NCBI GenBank assembly: GCA_003563755.1
Contig: PWUB01000081.1
Coordinates: forward strand, 1 to 7,401
Source: Clostridia bacterium
GTDB taxonomy: Bacteria > Bacillota_E > SLMV01 > PUMD01
Reading direction: 5' to 3'
Length of the DNA stretch: 7,401 nt
In this document: in pieces, positions 1 through 5,870 of the stretch
Layout of the letters: every line of letters starts with the position of its first letter
Numbering within the stretch: position 1 is the first letter of the stretch
Made by a program: the position numbers and the translations under genes
The notes under the pieces: model-generated
What the model saw: the letters and a program-made list of their open reading frames with translations, nothing else
Told to the model about the DNA's origin: nothing
Databases searched by the model: none

Positions 1-240
1 ACCTGTACTGGTGTCCCGAGATCAGCAAGATCACGGGGTCTTCCAGGCGGACCCTTCCTCCGGGAAATTCCGGACACCAGGCAAAACGGAGGAAATCGTC
101 TGGTCGAACGAGAACGTATAGCGGTGGGACACGACCCCGGTGCGCCGCCCGCGGGGGGCATCGGGTGGCATATAGCATTCGGCCGACCCTGGTGTATTAG
201 CAAGTTCGAGGAAAACCACGGGAGCAGGGGTGAGTTGAAC
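1..240 (+). other. Upstream region of the AOR gene; possible structured leader or end of an upstream gene
   Basis: No confident gene. Two readings are possible. First, a folded leader: CTGGTGTCC at 8-16 is exactly complementary to GGACACCAG at 72-80, and between them GGGTC (36-40) can pair with GACCC (50-54). Second, a reading frame open from base 2 to a TAG at 119-121 (39 codons, reasonably GC-rich third positions) could be the C-terminus of a gene to the left; I recognise no family in it. The AOR frame itself is also open leftward to base 1, but residues upstream of the ATG at 241 look nothing like AOR N-termini. Bases 122-225 are GC-rich with no recognisable element. Confidence 0.3.
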
Positions 241-1998
241 ATGTACAGTTTTCACGGGAAGGTCCTCAGAATAGATCTCACGGAGCAGACGGCGACTCAA
301 GCGCCTATCCCCGACGACGTGCTCAGGGAGTATATGGGAGGCAAGGGGTTGGCCAGCTACCTACTGCTTCAGCACCTAAAGCCGGGAGTGGATCCCCTTT
401 CCGCCGACAATAAGCTCATTTTCGCCACCGGTCCGGCATCAGACACAGTTGTTCCCGCCGCCAGCCGATTCGGCGTGTTTGCCAAGTCGCCCCTCACCGG
501 TTTCTTCGGCGAATCATATTCCGGAGGGCACGTGGCTCCGGTCATGAAGCGCACTGGATATGACGCCTTCATGATCGAGGGGAAATCCCCCGAGCCGGTG
601 TACGTTCACATTTCCGATGAGGGAGTGCAGTTCGAGGATGCCTCCGATCTCTGGGGCGAGGAGACATATGCTGCCGAGGACGCGATCCTGCAGAGAACGG
701 CTGTCGACGGAGCGCAGGCCCTGGTGATAGGGCCGGCCGGAGAGAACCTGGTGCCCTTCGCGTGCATCAAGAATAATTACTGGAGGTCGGCGGGCCGTAC
801 CGGAATGGGTGCGGTGATGGGGTCAAAGAGACTCAAGGGCATAGTCTTCTCGGGTCACACGTCCGCGCCCCTTGCCGATGAGCAGCTCCTCAACGAGTAT
901 GTTTGCGAGATGGTGAAGACCCACGGTGACACCGAAAGGACCAGGACGATGCGTAAGCGGGGCACGCCGTACATGGTCGCTACCACCAATGAGGCTTCGG
1001 CCTTTCCCACGCGCTACTGGTCCCAGGGAACGCTTCAATCATGGGAGGGCATCAGCTCCGATGCCATGCACGAAAAGACCGATGTGAAGCCGAAGGCCTG
1101 CCACCGGTGTTTCATGGCCTGCGGCAAGCTCAGCACGGTGAAGGTAGGGCGGCACGCCGGCCTTACCCTCGAGGGACCCGAGTATGAGACCCTGTATGCG
1201 ATCGGCGGGCTGTGCTGCGTTGACGACATCACCGAGGTCATCTATCTCAACGATCTGTGCGACCGCCTCGGCCTGGACACTATATCCGGCGGCAACACCG
1301 TCGCCTTCGCGATCGAGGCCTGCAGGAGGGCGAAACTGAGCGACATGCCCGATTACGGGGACGTTGACGGCATCGCCCGGCTCCTGGAACAGATAGCCGC
1401 TAGGGAGGGGCCCGGCGAGCTCCTTGCCGGCGGGGTCAGGGAAGTGGCAGCGAAGCTCGGGCTCGAAGATATCGCCATTCACGTGAAGGGGCTCGAACCG
1501 GCCGGGTACGATCCCCGCAGACTGCCGGGTATGACCCTCGGTTACGCGGTGTCGAGCAGGGGGGGCTGTCACCTGCGGTCGAGCTTCTACATGTCCGAAC
1601 TGCGCGGCGAGGCCTCCGAGGATCCGGTGACCAAGACCTCGGAGTTCTTCAACTTCGAGAATCGCAACACCCTGGAGGACTGTCTCATCCTCTGCCGTTT
1701 CTACCAGCAGTTCATCGGGTGGGACGGCATGGCGACCATTCTCGAGGCGAGTACGGGTCTGGAGCTTTCCCACGATGAGATGCTGGCGCTCGCGGGCAGG
1801 GTCACCACCCTGGCCAGGCGACTCAATATCCGCGAGGGTTGGACCACCGAGGACGACTCCATCCCCGAGAGGTTCTTCAACGAGCCGATCGGACCGAACC
1901 GCGACCTGGTTGCGGATCCGCGAGACTTCGAAGTCATGCGCGCCGAGTACTACCGCCTGCATGGATGGGACGAGAGGGGAATACCGGGGGAGGAGTAG
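241..1998 (+). CDS. aor: Aldehyde:ferredoxin oxidoreductase (tungsten/molybdenum bis-pterin enzyme)
   Basis: A 585-residue cytoplasmic enzyme of the AOR family, whose members oxidise aldehydes to carboxylic acids and reduce ferredoxin using a W (or Mo) bis-pterin cofactor and a [4Fe-4S] cluster. The N-terminal half shows the family signatures GGKGLASYLL, SRFGVFAKSPLTG and AGRTGMGAVMGSKRLKGI. Cluster ligands are C287, C290 and C294 (CHRCFMAC) plus C485. The two pterin-contact motifs are DRLGLD at 341-346 and DCLILC at 480-485, the second a DxxGLC variant with Ile for Gly. EGPEYE (311-316) and H444 (GGCHLR) match the active-site Glu and His of Pyrococcus furiosus AOR (Glu313, His448; family numbering from memory). 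Length is close to the usual ~600. The start at 241 is preferred because AGGGGTGA lies at 226-233 and homology begins at YSFHGKVLRIDL. No ferredoxin or cofactor gene adjoins it, so the substrate is undetermined. No key residue is missing. Confidence 0.95.
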   Translation: MYSFHGKVLRIDLTEQTATQAPIPDDVLREYMGGKGLASYLLLQHLKPGVDPLSADNKLIFATGPASDTVVPAASRFGVFAKSPLTGFFGESYSGGHVAPVMKRTGYDAFMIEGKSPEPVYVHISDEGVQFEDASDLWGEETYAAEDAILQRTAVDGAQALVIGPAGENLVPFACIKNNYWRSAGRTGMGAVMGSKRLKGIVFSGHTSAPLADEQLLNEYVCEMVKTHGDTERTRTMRKRGTPYMVATTNEASAFPTRYWSQGTLQSWEGISSDAMHEKTDVKPKACHRCFMACGKLSTVKVGRHAGLTLEGPEYETLYAIGGLCCVDDITEVIYLNDLCDRLGLDTISGGNTVAFAIEACRRAKLSDMPDYGDVDGIARLLEQIAAREGPGELLAGGVREVAAKLGLEDIAIHVKGLEPAGYDPRRLPGMTLGYAVSSRGGCHLRSSFYMSELRGEASEDPVTKTSEFFNFENRNTLEDCLILCRFYQQFIGWDGMATILEASTGLELSHDEMLALAGRVTTLARRLNIREGWTTEDDSIPERFFNEPIGPNRDLVADPRDFEVMRAEYYRLHGWDERGIPGEE

Positions 1999-2035
1999 TT
2001 CGCGTCTATCTTAATCCTCAGCAGAAGGAAGCCTC

Positions 2036-2067
2036 AGAACACCAAAGCCGCCCGGCTCTGGTGTTCT
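2036..2067 (+). terminator. Terminator-like stem-loop after AOR
   Basis: AGAACACCA (2036-2044) pairs perfectly with TGGTGTTCT (2059-2067); inside it AGCC (2046-2049) pairs with GGCT (2054-2057) around a four-base loop, with one mismatch between the two stems. It begins 37 bases after the AOR stop. There is no T-run after it, so it may act with the next hairpin, or be an mRNA 3'-end stabiliser rather than a strict intrinsic terminator. Confidence 0.45.
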
Positions 2068-2073
2068 CCTTCG

Positions 2074-2107
2074 GCGGTCCGGTGCCCAATCAGGGGTGCC
2101 GGACCGC
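2074..2107 (+). terminator. Second strong hairpin downstream of AOR
   Basis: GCGGTCCGGTGCCC (2074-2087) folds onto 2094-2107 as a 14-base-pair stem containing two G-T wobbles, with a six-base loop (2088-2093). It starts only six bases after the previous stem. It is very stable but has no T-tract. It could be part of a tandem terminator, a processing site, or one copy of a dispersed palindromic repeat; copy number in the genome would separate these. Confidence 0.4.
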
Positions 2108-2145
2108 ATGAGAGCTGCCCTGACCCTGCCTTCACCGGGGTGAGC

Positions 2146-2160
2146 GCCCACAGGGCTTTT
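2146..2160 (+). terminator. Weak GC hairpin with short T-tract
   Basis: GCCC (2146-2149) pairs with GGGC (2153-2156) over a three-base loop, followed directly by TTTT. A stem of four pairs is short for an intrinsic terminator; flanking GAGC (2142-2145) and GCTC (2162-2165) could pair as an outer stem instead. The call is weak. Confidence 0.2.
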
Positions 2161-2325
2161 AGCTCATAGAGTCGCACCCGCTGTTATCCCCTGCGAGGAT
2201 ATCCCGACCCCACCGTCTCCGGATATGGCGGCGGAGCCGTAACACGATGCTTCCGAGCAGCGTAACATAAACAATCTAGAGGACCTTTATGTCCACGCAG
2301 TACCGTGTGATGGAAGGAGCAGGCG

Positions 2326-3261
2326 GTGATCCTCGTTCTCGTCGCAAGCGCCGATAATCCGAGTAAGCTGGTTCGCGACGTGCTCCGGCAAGTGCAGGCG
2401 GCCGGGGAGGAATATCTCATCTCCACCGTACCCGCCCTTTTTCTGCGTTTCGAAAACACTCGCCGTGCCCAGATCCTTCACAACCAGAGAGGAATCATCG
2501 ACCCTTGTGTCATCTTTCACTGGGTAGGGGGACGGTACGCCTACAGTGCCCTCGACGCCCTGGAGATCGCCGGCTACCGGCTGATCAATCCGAGGCGGGC
2601 CTGGCACATCGGCCGAAACAAGTGCCTGCAGCTGGCCGTGTTCGAGCGGGAGGGAGTACCGCATCCATGGACCCTCTTCGGCGAGGATGTGAGCTTCGCC
2701 ACGATCGCAGACCAGGTGCAGTGGGACGGTCAAGAGTACGTGCTCAAACCACACGGTGCCGGCAGGGGAATGGACGTCAATAAGGCACGCACCCGACGGA
2801 CTGCGGCGGCGATCTTCTCCCGGACGCCCAGATACCGGCAGGGAGTCCTGGTACAGGAATACCTCGACCATGCACCGAAGGTGCGCCATCACTTCCGAGT
2901 CAACGTGGTCGGCGGTAAGGCGGTGACGGGCTGCGAACTGCGGGCAACGGCTGGTAACTGGGTGACCAACCAGGCCCGGGGAGGACGATCCATGGCGCCC
3001 CTGTACAGCATCAAGGACATTCCTGAAGATGCGGTGCACCTGGCGCTCAGGGCCGCTGAAGCGGTCGGTGCGGATTATTCGGGTGTGGACGTCATAGAGG
3101 GATCCGATGGTGGGTTCTATGTCCTCGAGGCGAATGAGTTCCCGGGCTTCGGCGAACGCACGGCGCTGCACCTGGGCAGACACATCGTTGATGTTGCCCG
3201 CCGGCAGAGACAGGGGACTCAATCTCACCTGGCTCCACGGTGTGTGAGTGATGTCAGCTGA
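2326..3261 (+). CDS. RimK-like ATP-grasp ligase
   Basis: A 311-residue ATP-grasp enzyme resembling RimK-type carboxylate-amine ligases, which activate a carboxylate as an acyl phosphate and join it to an amine. A pre-ATP-grasp N-domain occupies about residues 1-95. Likely nucleotide-binding lysines are K99 (GRNKCLQL) and K141 in the loop LKPHGAGRGMD (140-150). VQEYL (176-180) leads to the conserved HFRVNVVGG segment (from 189), then NWVTNQARGG. Probable Mg ligands are D255 (GVDVIE), E268 and N270 (LEANEFPGFG). The GTG start is forced: the in-frame TGA at 2308-2310 lies just upstream, and AAGGAG (2314-2319) is six bases away. No signal peptide or membrane segment. The C-terminal ~17 residues extend past the conserved fold and end in Asp-Val-Ser. 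The substrate is unknown: RimK-like enzymes modify ribosomal protein S6, coenzymes, amino-acid carriers or ribosomal peptides, and the context here does not choose. A decayed copy follows. Confidence 0.85.
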   Translation: MILVLVASADNPSKLVRDVLRQVQAAGEEYLISTVPALFLRFENTRRAQILHNQRGIIDPCVIFHWVGGRYAYSALDALEIAGYRLINPRRAWHIGRNKCLQLAVFEREGVPHPWTLFGEDVSFATIADQVQWDGQEYVLKPHGAGRGMDVNKARTRRTAAAIFSRTPRYRQGVLVQEYLDHAPKVRHHFRVNVVGGKAVTGCELRATAGNWVTNQARGGRSMAPLYSIKDIPEDAVHLALRAAEAVGADYSGVDVIEGSDGGFYVLEANEFPGFGERTALHLGRHIVDVARRQRQGTQSHLAPRCVSDVS

Positions 3262-3280
3262 GTCCACGGGCTGCATCGAC

Positions 3281-3299
3281 CGAGGGGATGATCCCCGCG
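3281..3299 (+). other. Small GC hairpin between ATP-grasp gene and its relic
   Basis: GGGGA (3284-3288) pairs with TCCCC (3292-3296) over a three-base loop, and outer CG pairs can add to it. It lies 20 bases after the ligase stop. There is no T-tract. It may weakly terminate or insulate the intact gene from the relic; it could equally be chance in GC-rich DNA. Confidence 0.25.
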
Positions 3300-3329
3300 G
3301 GAGGGCTCCAGGAACTGAAGGAGCAGGCG

Positions 3330-3905
3330 GTGATCCTCGCTCTCCCTAGCAGTGTCGACAACCCGGGCAGGCTGATCAGTGACCTGGTCTGTGTGTTTGA
3401 CACTGCGGGGACAGAACGCCTGATCTCCACCGTACCCGCCCTGTTTCTGCGCTTCGAAAACTCCGCCCGCACACAGAGATGAAAAGCACAAGGGAATCAT
3501 CCACCCATGTGTTTCCGGGTCAGCGTGGTCGGTGCTGAACCGGTGAGGGGCCTAGAGATACATGTAACCAGCAGCTGGCTCACCAACCGGGCTGGCGGCG
3601 GCGACCCACTGGCCTCAGGATATAAGATCGAGGATGCTCCCGAAGATGCCGTCTGCCTGGCCGCAAGGGCGGCTGCAGCCATCGATGCGGACTGCTCGGG
3701 CGTTGATGTGATGGAGAAGGCAGACGGTGCGTTGTACGTTCTGGAGACCGACGCGTTTGCTGGGCTCGGCAGGACGGCGGTATGCCGGTACGTGGGGAGA
3801 TACGTCCTTGAGCTTTCCCGCCGCAAGGAGAACAGGGCCCGGTCCGATGCCCAGGTGTCCGCCTTTATGGCTTTCGGGCACGGTAAGTGTTGCCGCACAG
3901 GCTGA
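3330..3905 (+). pseudogene. Decayed tandem copy of the ATP-grasp ligase
   Basis: The remains of a paralogue of the gene just upstream. From the GTG at 3330, whose leader AAGGAGCAGGCG is identical to that of the intact gene, the first 49 codons match it at 29 positions by hand alignment, including ISTVPALFLRFEN. A TGA at 3480-3482 then interrupts the frame. A short stretch matching intact residues around GIIDPCV follows in another frame, after which the sequence jumps to the equivalent of intact residue 190 (FRVSVVG), losing about 127 codons that include both ATP-binding lysines. The C-terminal part (3507-3905) keeps the pattern WLTNRAGGG and SGVDVME, but the metal motif EAN has become ETD and NEFPGFG has become DAFAGLG. 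It could not be a functional ATP-grasp enzyme. An ATG at 3507 might still permit a 132-residue product, but I see no good ribosome binding site for it. An in-frame ATG at 3288 could extend the N-terminal fragment. Confidence 0.85.
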
Positions 3906-3930
3906 TGCTGTCACCAATTCCACTGCCTCT

Positions 3931-3971
3931 CATATATTATGTTAACAACCCAGGCATATAGAGAGAGGAGG
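3931..3971 (+). promoter_or_regulatory. AT-rich promoter-like core and ribosome binding site of the Cys-rich gene
   Basis: CATATATTATGTTAAC (3931-3946) is a marked AT-rich island in GC-rich surroundings, about 30 bases before the start codon. It can be read as a bacterial -10 (TATATT or TATTAT; the best upstream hexamer, CTGTCA at 3908-3913, is a weak -35) or as an archaeal TATA box. AGAGGAGG (3964-3971) is a strong ribosome binding site five bases before the ATG. This suggests the downstream gene has its own transcript, separate from the ligase relic. Confidence 0.4.
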
Positions 3972-3976
3972 CTGTC

Positions 3977-4591
3977 ATGGCAAACGTCAATCAGGTGTTC
4001 CCAGGTCCCTTTGAGCCCAGTGAGGTGCCCGATCCCATAGAAGCAGTATGCATTCAAACCAAGAAGATCTACGATGCCTGCTCACAAAAGAGGTGCCCCA
4101 CCATCGAATTCGACTTGGTAGAGGACGTGCACTGTCCGCCGGTCGAGATCATCAGCTGCACCACGCGCGACTTCGAAGTCGACTGCGACCTGGTCCAGTT
4201 CCAGGATGATCCACCCCTGGTCAGAGCGCACGTCACCTACTGGTACTGGGTCGATGTGACCTACAGGTGCGCCGATAATACAGAGCAGACCGTGTCGGAA
4301 CGCGAGGAGCACGAGAAGACCGTGATCCTCTTCGGAACCGACGAGATGCAGTGTAAAGTCGAGGCGGTGATTGAGTGCCTGGGCTGCGACATCATCAGCC
4401 CCGATGAGGTTCACTGCGAGGTTGGTGAATACGTCGTCATCAAGACAGCCCTAGAGGTGCAGCTGCTGGTCCCCTCGTACGGCTTCTGCCCGCCGCCGCC
4501 TGAGTGCGAAGAGCTTCCCACGCGCTGTGAGGAGTGGTTCGAGGCCCCACCTCCGCCGCTATTCCCACCGCAGCCGTGGGACGTCAGCTGA
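3977..4591 (+). CDS. Cys- and Pro-rich acidic protein, unrecognised family
   Basis: A 204-residue protein of unknown function with no signal peptide and no membrane segment. It has 14 cysteines, several in short patterns: CIQTKKIYDACSQKRC (from residue 25), VHCPPVEIISC, and CLGC in ECLGCD. It is strongly acidic, with a middle part of alternating hydrophobic residues suggesting beta strands (VRAHVTYWYWVDVTYRC, KTVILFG). The C-terminal ~45 residues are proline-rich (CPPPPEC, APPPPLFPPQPW), ending Asp-Val-Ser. The C-x(8)-C-x(4)-C opening with KIYD and the later KTVILFG remind me of clostridial proteins tied to spore coat or SPOCS-like beta domains; this is from memory and unverified. The start is fixed by AGAGGAGG five bases upstream. 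It probably forms its own transcription unit, with an AT-rich promoter core before it and a strong hairpin after it. A metal-binding, disulphide-linked structural or ligase-substrate role are all open. Confidence 0.75.
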   Translation: MANVNQVFPGPFEPSEVPDPIEAVCIQTKKIYDACSQKRCPTIEFDLVEDVHCPPVEIISCTTRDFEVDCDLVQFQDDPPLVRAHVTYWYWVDVTYRCADNTEQTVSEREEHEKTVILFGTDEMQCKVEAVIECLGCDIISPDEVHCEVGEYVVIKTALEVQLLVPSYGFCPPPPECEELPTRCEEWFEAPPPPLFPPQPWDVS

Positions 4592-4599
4592 ACGATCAA

Positions 4600-4634
4600 G
4601 GCTGCCGGAGAATAGAGCACGTTCTCCGGCAGCC
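4600..4634 (+). terminator. Perfect 13-bp stem-loop terminating the Cys-rich gene
   Basis: GGCTGCCGGAGAA (4600-4612) is exactly complementary to TTCTCCGGCAGCC (4622-4634) with a nine-base loop. It begins eight bases after the stop codon of the Cys-rich gene, the usual position of a terminator. No T-run follows, so release may need a factor, or the stem may protect the 3' end of the message. Confidence 0.6.
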
Positions 4635-4874
4635 CGGGTAACTCCTCCTGGCGCTATCACCGTGCGCCGGGTGCCAAAGCCGTCGCGAAGGGTATCCAAG
4701 GGTTCTGAGCATCAGCGGACCATGGACCAAAGGCCGAGAGCATCCGGCGCACCCCCTAGAAACCTCCCCCAACCCACCTTTTCCCGTTGATAGATCCCTA
4801 CCTTCCAGGCCACTGAGAGAAGTACATGCACATCAATGGATAGGACAGAGCAGATGGAGGGTGGGGCCCGAAAA

Positions 4875-4921
4875 CCGATCAGGAAGGCATAAGGTGGCCC
4901 ATGGCGCTGGGCCAGGATCGG
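4875..4921 (+). other. Nested stem-loop, candidate structured RNA
   Basis: An outer stem CCGATC (4875-4880) with GATCGG (4916-4921) encloses an inner hairpin GGCCCA (4896-4901) with TGGGCC (4908-4913). The two are separated by a 15-base bulge on one side and two bases on the other. GGGCC just upstream (4864-4868) could pair instead with GGCCC of the inner stem, giving an alternative fold. It does not match any riboswitch class I can recall. It might be a leader element of the operon, a small RNA, or chance. Confidence 0.25.
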
Positions 4922-5034
4922 AGCCGCATCAAGGGGGCCTGGCAACGCTCAAATCCCGACACTCCAACCCGCAGCAGGGACACAGCATGAACGGCTTGAC
5001 TCCGTGGTCGTTACACTTTCCCGATCTGAGCTTG

Positions 5035-5045
5035 TATTATATAAT
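5035..5045 (+). promoter_or_regulatory. AT-rich promoter core for the antiporter operon
   Basis: TATTATATAAT is the most AT-rich run in the region and contains TATAAT (5040-5045), a perfect bacterial -10 hexamer. No good -35 lies 16-18 bases upstream; TTGACT (4995-5000) is too far away. Read as an archaeal TATA box it is also near ideal. Transcription would start about 5052 (bacterial) or about 5065-5070 (archaeal), giving a leader of roughly 40-55 bases before mnhE. Confidence 0.45.
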
Positions 5046-5073
5046 CTGTATGGCTTTCCTCCGTTCCATACGG
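5046..5073 (+). promoter_or_regulatory. Inverted repeat at the operon start: operator or attenuator
   Basis: CTGTATGG (5046-5053) pairs with CCATACGG (5066-5073), eight pairs with one wobble, around 12 bases, and is followed by TTTGTTG. It touches the promoter-like TATAAT directly. As DNA it could be an operator over the transcription start; as RNA followed by U-rich sequence it could terminate incoming transcription. The position favours the operator reading if the promoter is real. Confidence 0.3.
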
Positions 5074-5095
5074 TTTGTTGTCAAGGAGTAGTAGG

Positions 5096-5102
5096 GGAGG
5101 AG
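5096..5102 (+). promoter_or_regulatory. Ribosome binding site deciding the TTG start of mnhE
   Basis: GGAGGAG at 5096-5102 sits four bases before a TTG codon at 5107. An in-frame stop (TAG, 5092-5094) lies just upstream, so TTG is the first usable start in this frame. It gives the N-terminus MRITKF followed by a membrane segment, as expected for MnhE. Confidence 0.7.
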
Positions 5103-5106
5103 AACG

Positions 5107-5613
5107 TTGAGAATCACGAAATTCATCTCAACATTTGTGCTACTGTGGGTTACATGGATAGTGCTAACACAGTCCTTCAAGCTGCAGGAGGTGCTGGTCG
5201 GTGCTGCAGCCTCCGGAGTTGTTGCGATGCTTTCCCACCGGGTGCTCCTCCTCGGCAGGGGAGAGGGAGAGTCCTTCAGCCTCGACAGCTGGATCGCGGC
5301 TCCTATCTATGGGCTTGTATACATCTACTGCGAGATCAAGGCGCACGCGGAAGTCATATACCTAATCCTGCATCCGCAAATGCCGATCAACCCTGGCGTG
5401 GTGAAAGTGACGACTGAACTGAAGTCCGATTTCGGGATAACTGCTCTCGCAAACTCCATCACCATGACTCCGGGCACGCTCACCGTCGACATCGATGAGG
5501 AAGAATCGGCTGTTTTCGTCCACTGGATAAACGTCAGGACCACGGATCCGCACGAGGTGACGAAGCAGATTGCCGGCCAATTCGAGAGTTACTTGAGGAG
5601 GATTTTCGGATGA
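5107..5613 (+). CDS. mnhE: Na+/H+ antiporter subunit MnhE/MrpE (MbhA-like)
   Basis: A 168-residue inner-membrane subunit of the multi-subunit Mrp/Mnh cation:proton antiporter; the same fold is MbhA in membrane-bound hydrogenases. Hydrophobic segments lie at about 7-22, 28-49 and 62-88. The soluble C-terminal domain carries the diagnostic LANSITMTPGTLTVDID (114-130) and VHWINV (138-143). Length fits the family (about 160-170). It starts with TTG behind GGAGGAG and is the first gene of the operon. Its stop overlaps the mnhF start (ATGA), implying coupled translation. MnhE is needed for assembly and activity of the complex but is not a proton-channel subunit. Confidence 0.93.
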   Translation: MRITKFISTFVLLWVTWIVLTQSFKLQEVLVGAAASGVVAMLSHRVLLLGRGEGESFSLDSWIAAPIYGLVYIYCEIKAHAEVIYLILHPQMPINPGVVKVTTELKSDFGITALANSITMTPGTLTVDIDEEESAVFVHWINVRTTDPHEVTKQIAGQFESYLRRIFG

Positions 5614-5870
5614 TGCTAGGATTGGTGTTAGTTGCTGTTTCTGTGGCCTGTTTCTGTTGTGCGGTTAGAGCCGTCATCGGTCCTACCATTCCTGACCGGG
5701 TAGTGGCAATTGACGCCATGACCTCTTTGATGATCGCAGCTCTAGTGGTCTTGGGTGTTCGCTACCGCGCAGCCATCTTCCTCGATGTAGCTATGGTCTA
5801 TGCCCTGCTAGCTTTCGTTGGGACTTTGGTGGTTTCGAAATATCTTGAGCGAAGAGGGTCGGAGACATGA
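5610..5870 (+). CDS. mnhF: Na+/H+ antiporter subunit MnhF/MrpF (MbhB-like)
   Basis: An 86-residue membrane protein with three predicted helices (about 3-22, 36-52 and 55-78). The motif GPTIPDRVVAIDA (24-36) between the first two helices is the hallmark of the MnhF/MbhB family. Translation starts at ATG 5610 or at the adjacent ATG 5613; GAGGAGG at 5595-5601 suits either. It overlaps mnhE by four bases and mnhG by four bases. Family members are thought to help form the sodium path of the complex together with MnhG and MnhE, mainly from structural work on Mrp and Mbh. Confidence 0.93.
   Translation: MMLGLVLVAVSVACFCCAVRAVIGPTIPDRVVAIDAMTSLMIAALVVLGVRYRAAIFLDVAMVYALLAFVGTLVVSKYLERRGSET

Larger units (their letters stand above)
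1999..2325. other. Intergenic region with hairpins between AOR and ATP-grasp genes
   Basis: No gene is convincing in these 327 bases; short open frames here are continuations of shadows of the AOR gene. It holds two strong stem-loops in tandem (2036-2067 and 2074-2107), a weak GC hairpin followed by TTTT (2146-2160), and an AT-richer stretch (about 2255-2278) that would be the natural place for the promoter of the next gene, though I cannot define -35/-10 or TATA elements with confidence. The ribosome binding site of the ATP-grasp gene (AAGGAG, 2314-2319) lies at its end. Confidence 0.6.
4592..5106. other. Long intergenic region before the antiporter operon
   Basis: About 500 bases without a convincing gene: the short open frames on both strands lack ribosome binding sites, family motifs and domain-like composition. 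Besides the terminator at its left end it holds a small GGCGC/GCGCC hairpin (4650-4668), a nested stem-loop (4875-4921), an AT-rich promoter-like core (5035-5045), an inverted repeat (5046-5073) and the mnhE ribosome binding site. The stretch 4670-4870 shows nothing I can name; it may be decayed DNA or a long regulatory region. Confidence 0.6.

Noticed and set aside
124..240. Extension of AOR to an upstream in-frame start at 124
   Set aside because: The 39 added residues resemble no AOR N-terminus, and the ATG at 241 has a good ribosome binding site and begins at the conserved region.
1039..1962. 307-codon minus-strand open frame within AOR
   Set aside because: The + strand encodes intact AOR with all cluster and pterin motifs; long antisense frames are common in GC-rich genes.
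2287..3276. Long open frame (329 codons) on the minus strand opposite the ATP-grasp gene
   Set aside because: It mirrors the codon pattern of the real gene, has no family features, and the + strand frame has clear ATP-grasp motifs and a ribosome binding site.
3480..3482. TGA in the ligase copy as a possible selenocysteine or read-through codon
   Set aside because: The intact paralogue has no Cys at the matching place, the downstream segment has also lost about 127 codons, and a catalytic metal ligand is changed; decay explains everything.
4712..4945. 77-codon minus-strand open frame in the long intergenic region
   Set aside because: No ribosome binding site or recognisable motif; composition looks random.
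4995..5000. TTGACT as the -35 element of the mnhE promoter
   Set aside because: It is 39 bases from TATAAT (5040-5045), far beyond the 16-18 base spacing needed, and no -10-like hexamer lies at the right distance.
4861..5091. 76-codon + strand open frame ending just before mnhE
   Set aside because: Its first part is low-complexity hydrophilic and it runs across the promoter-like core and inverted repeat; no family resemblance.
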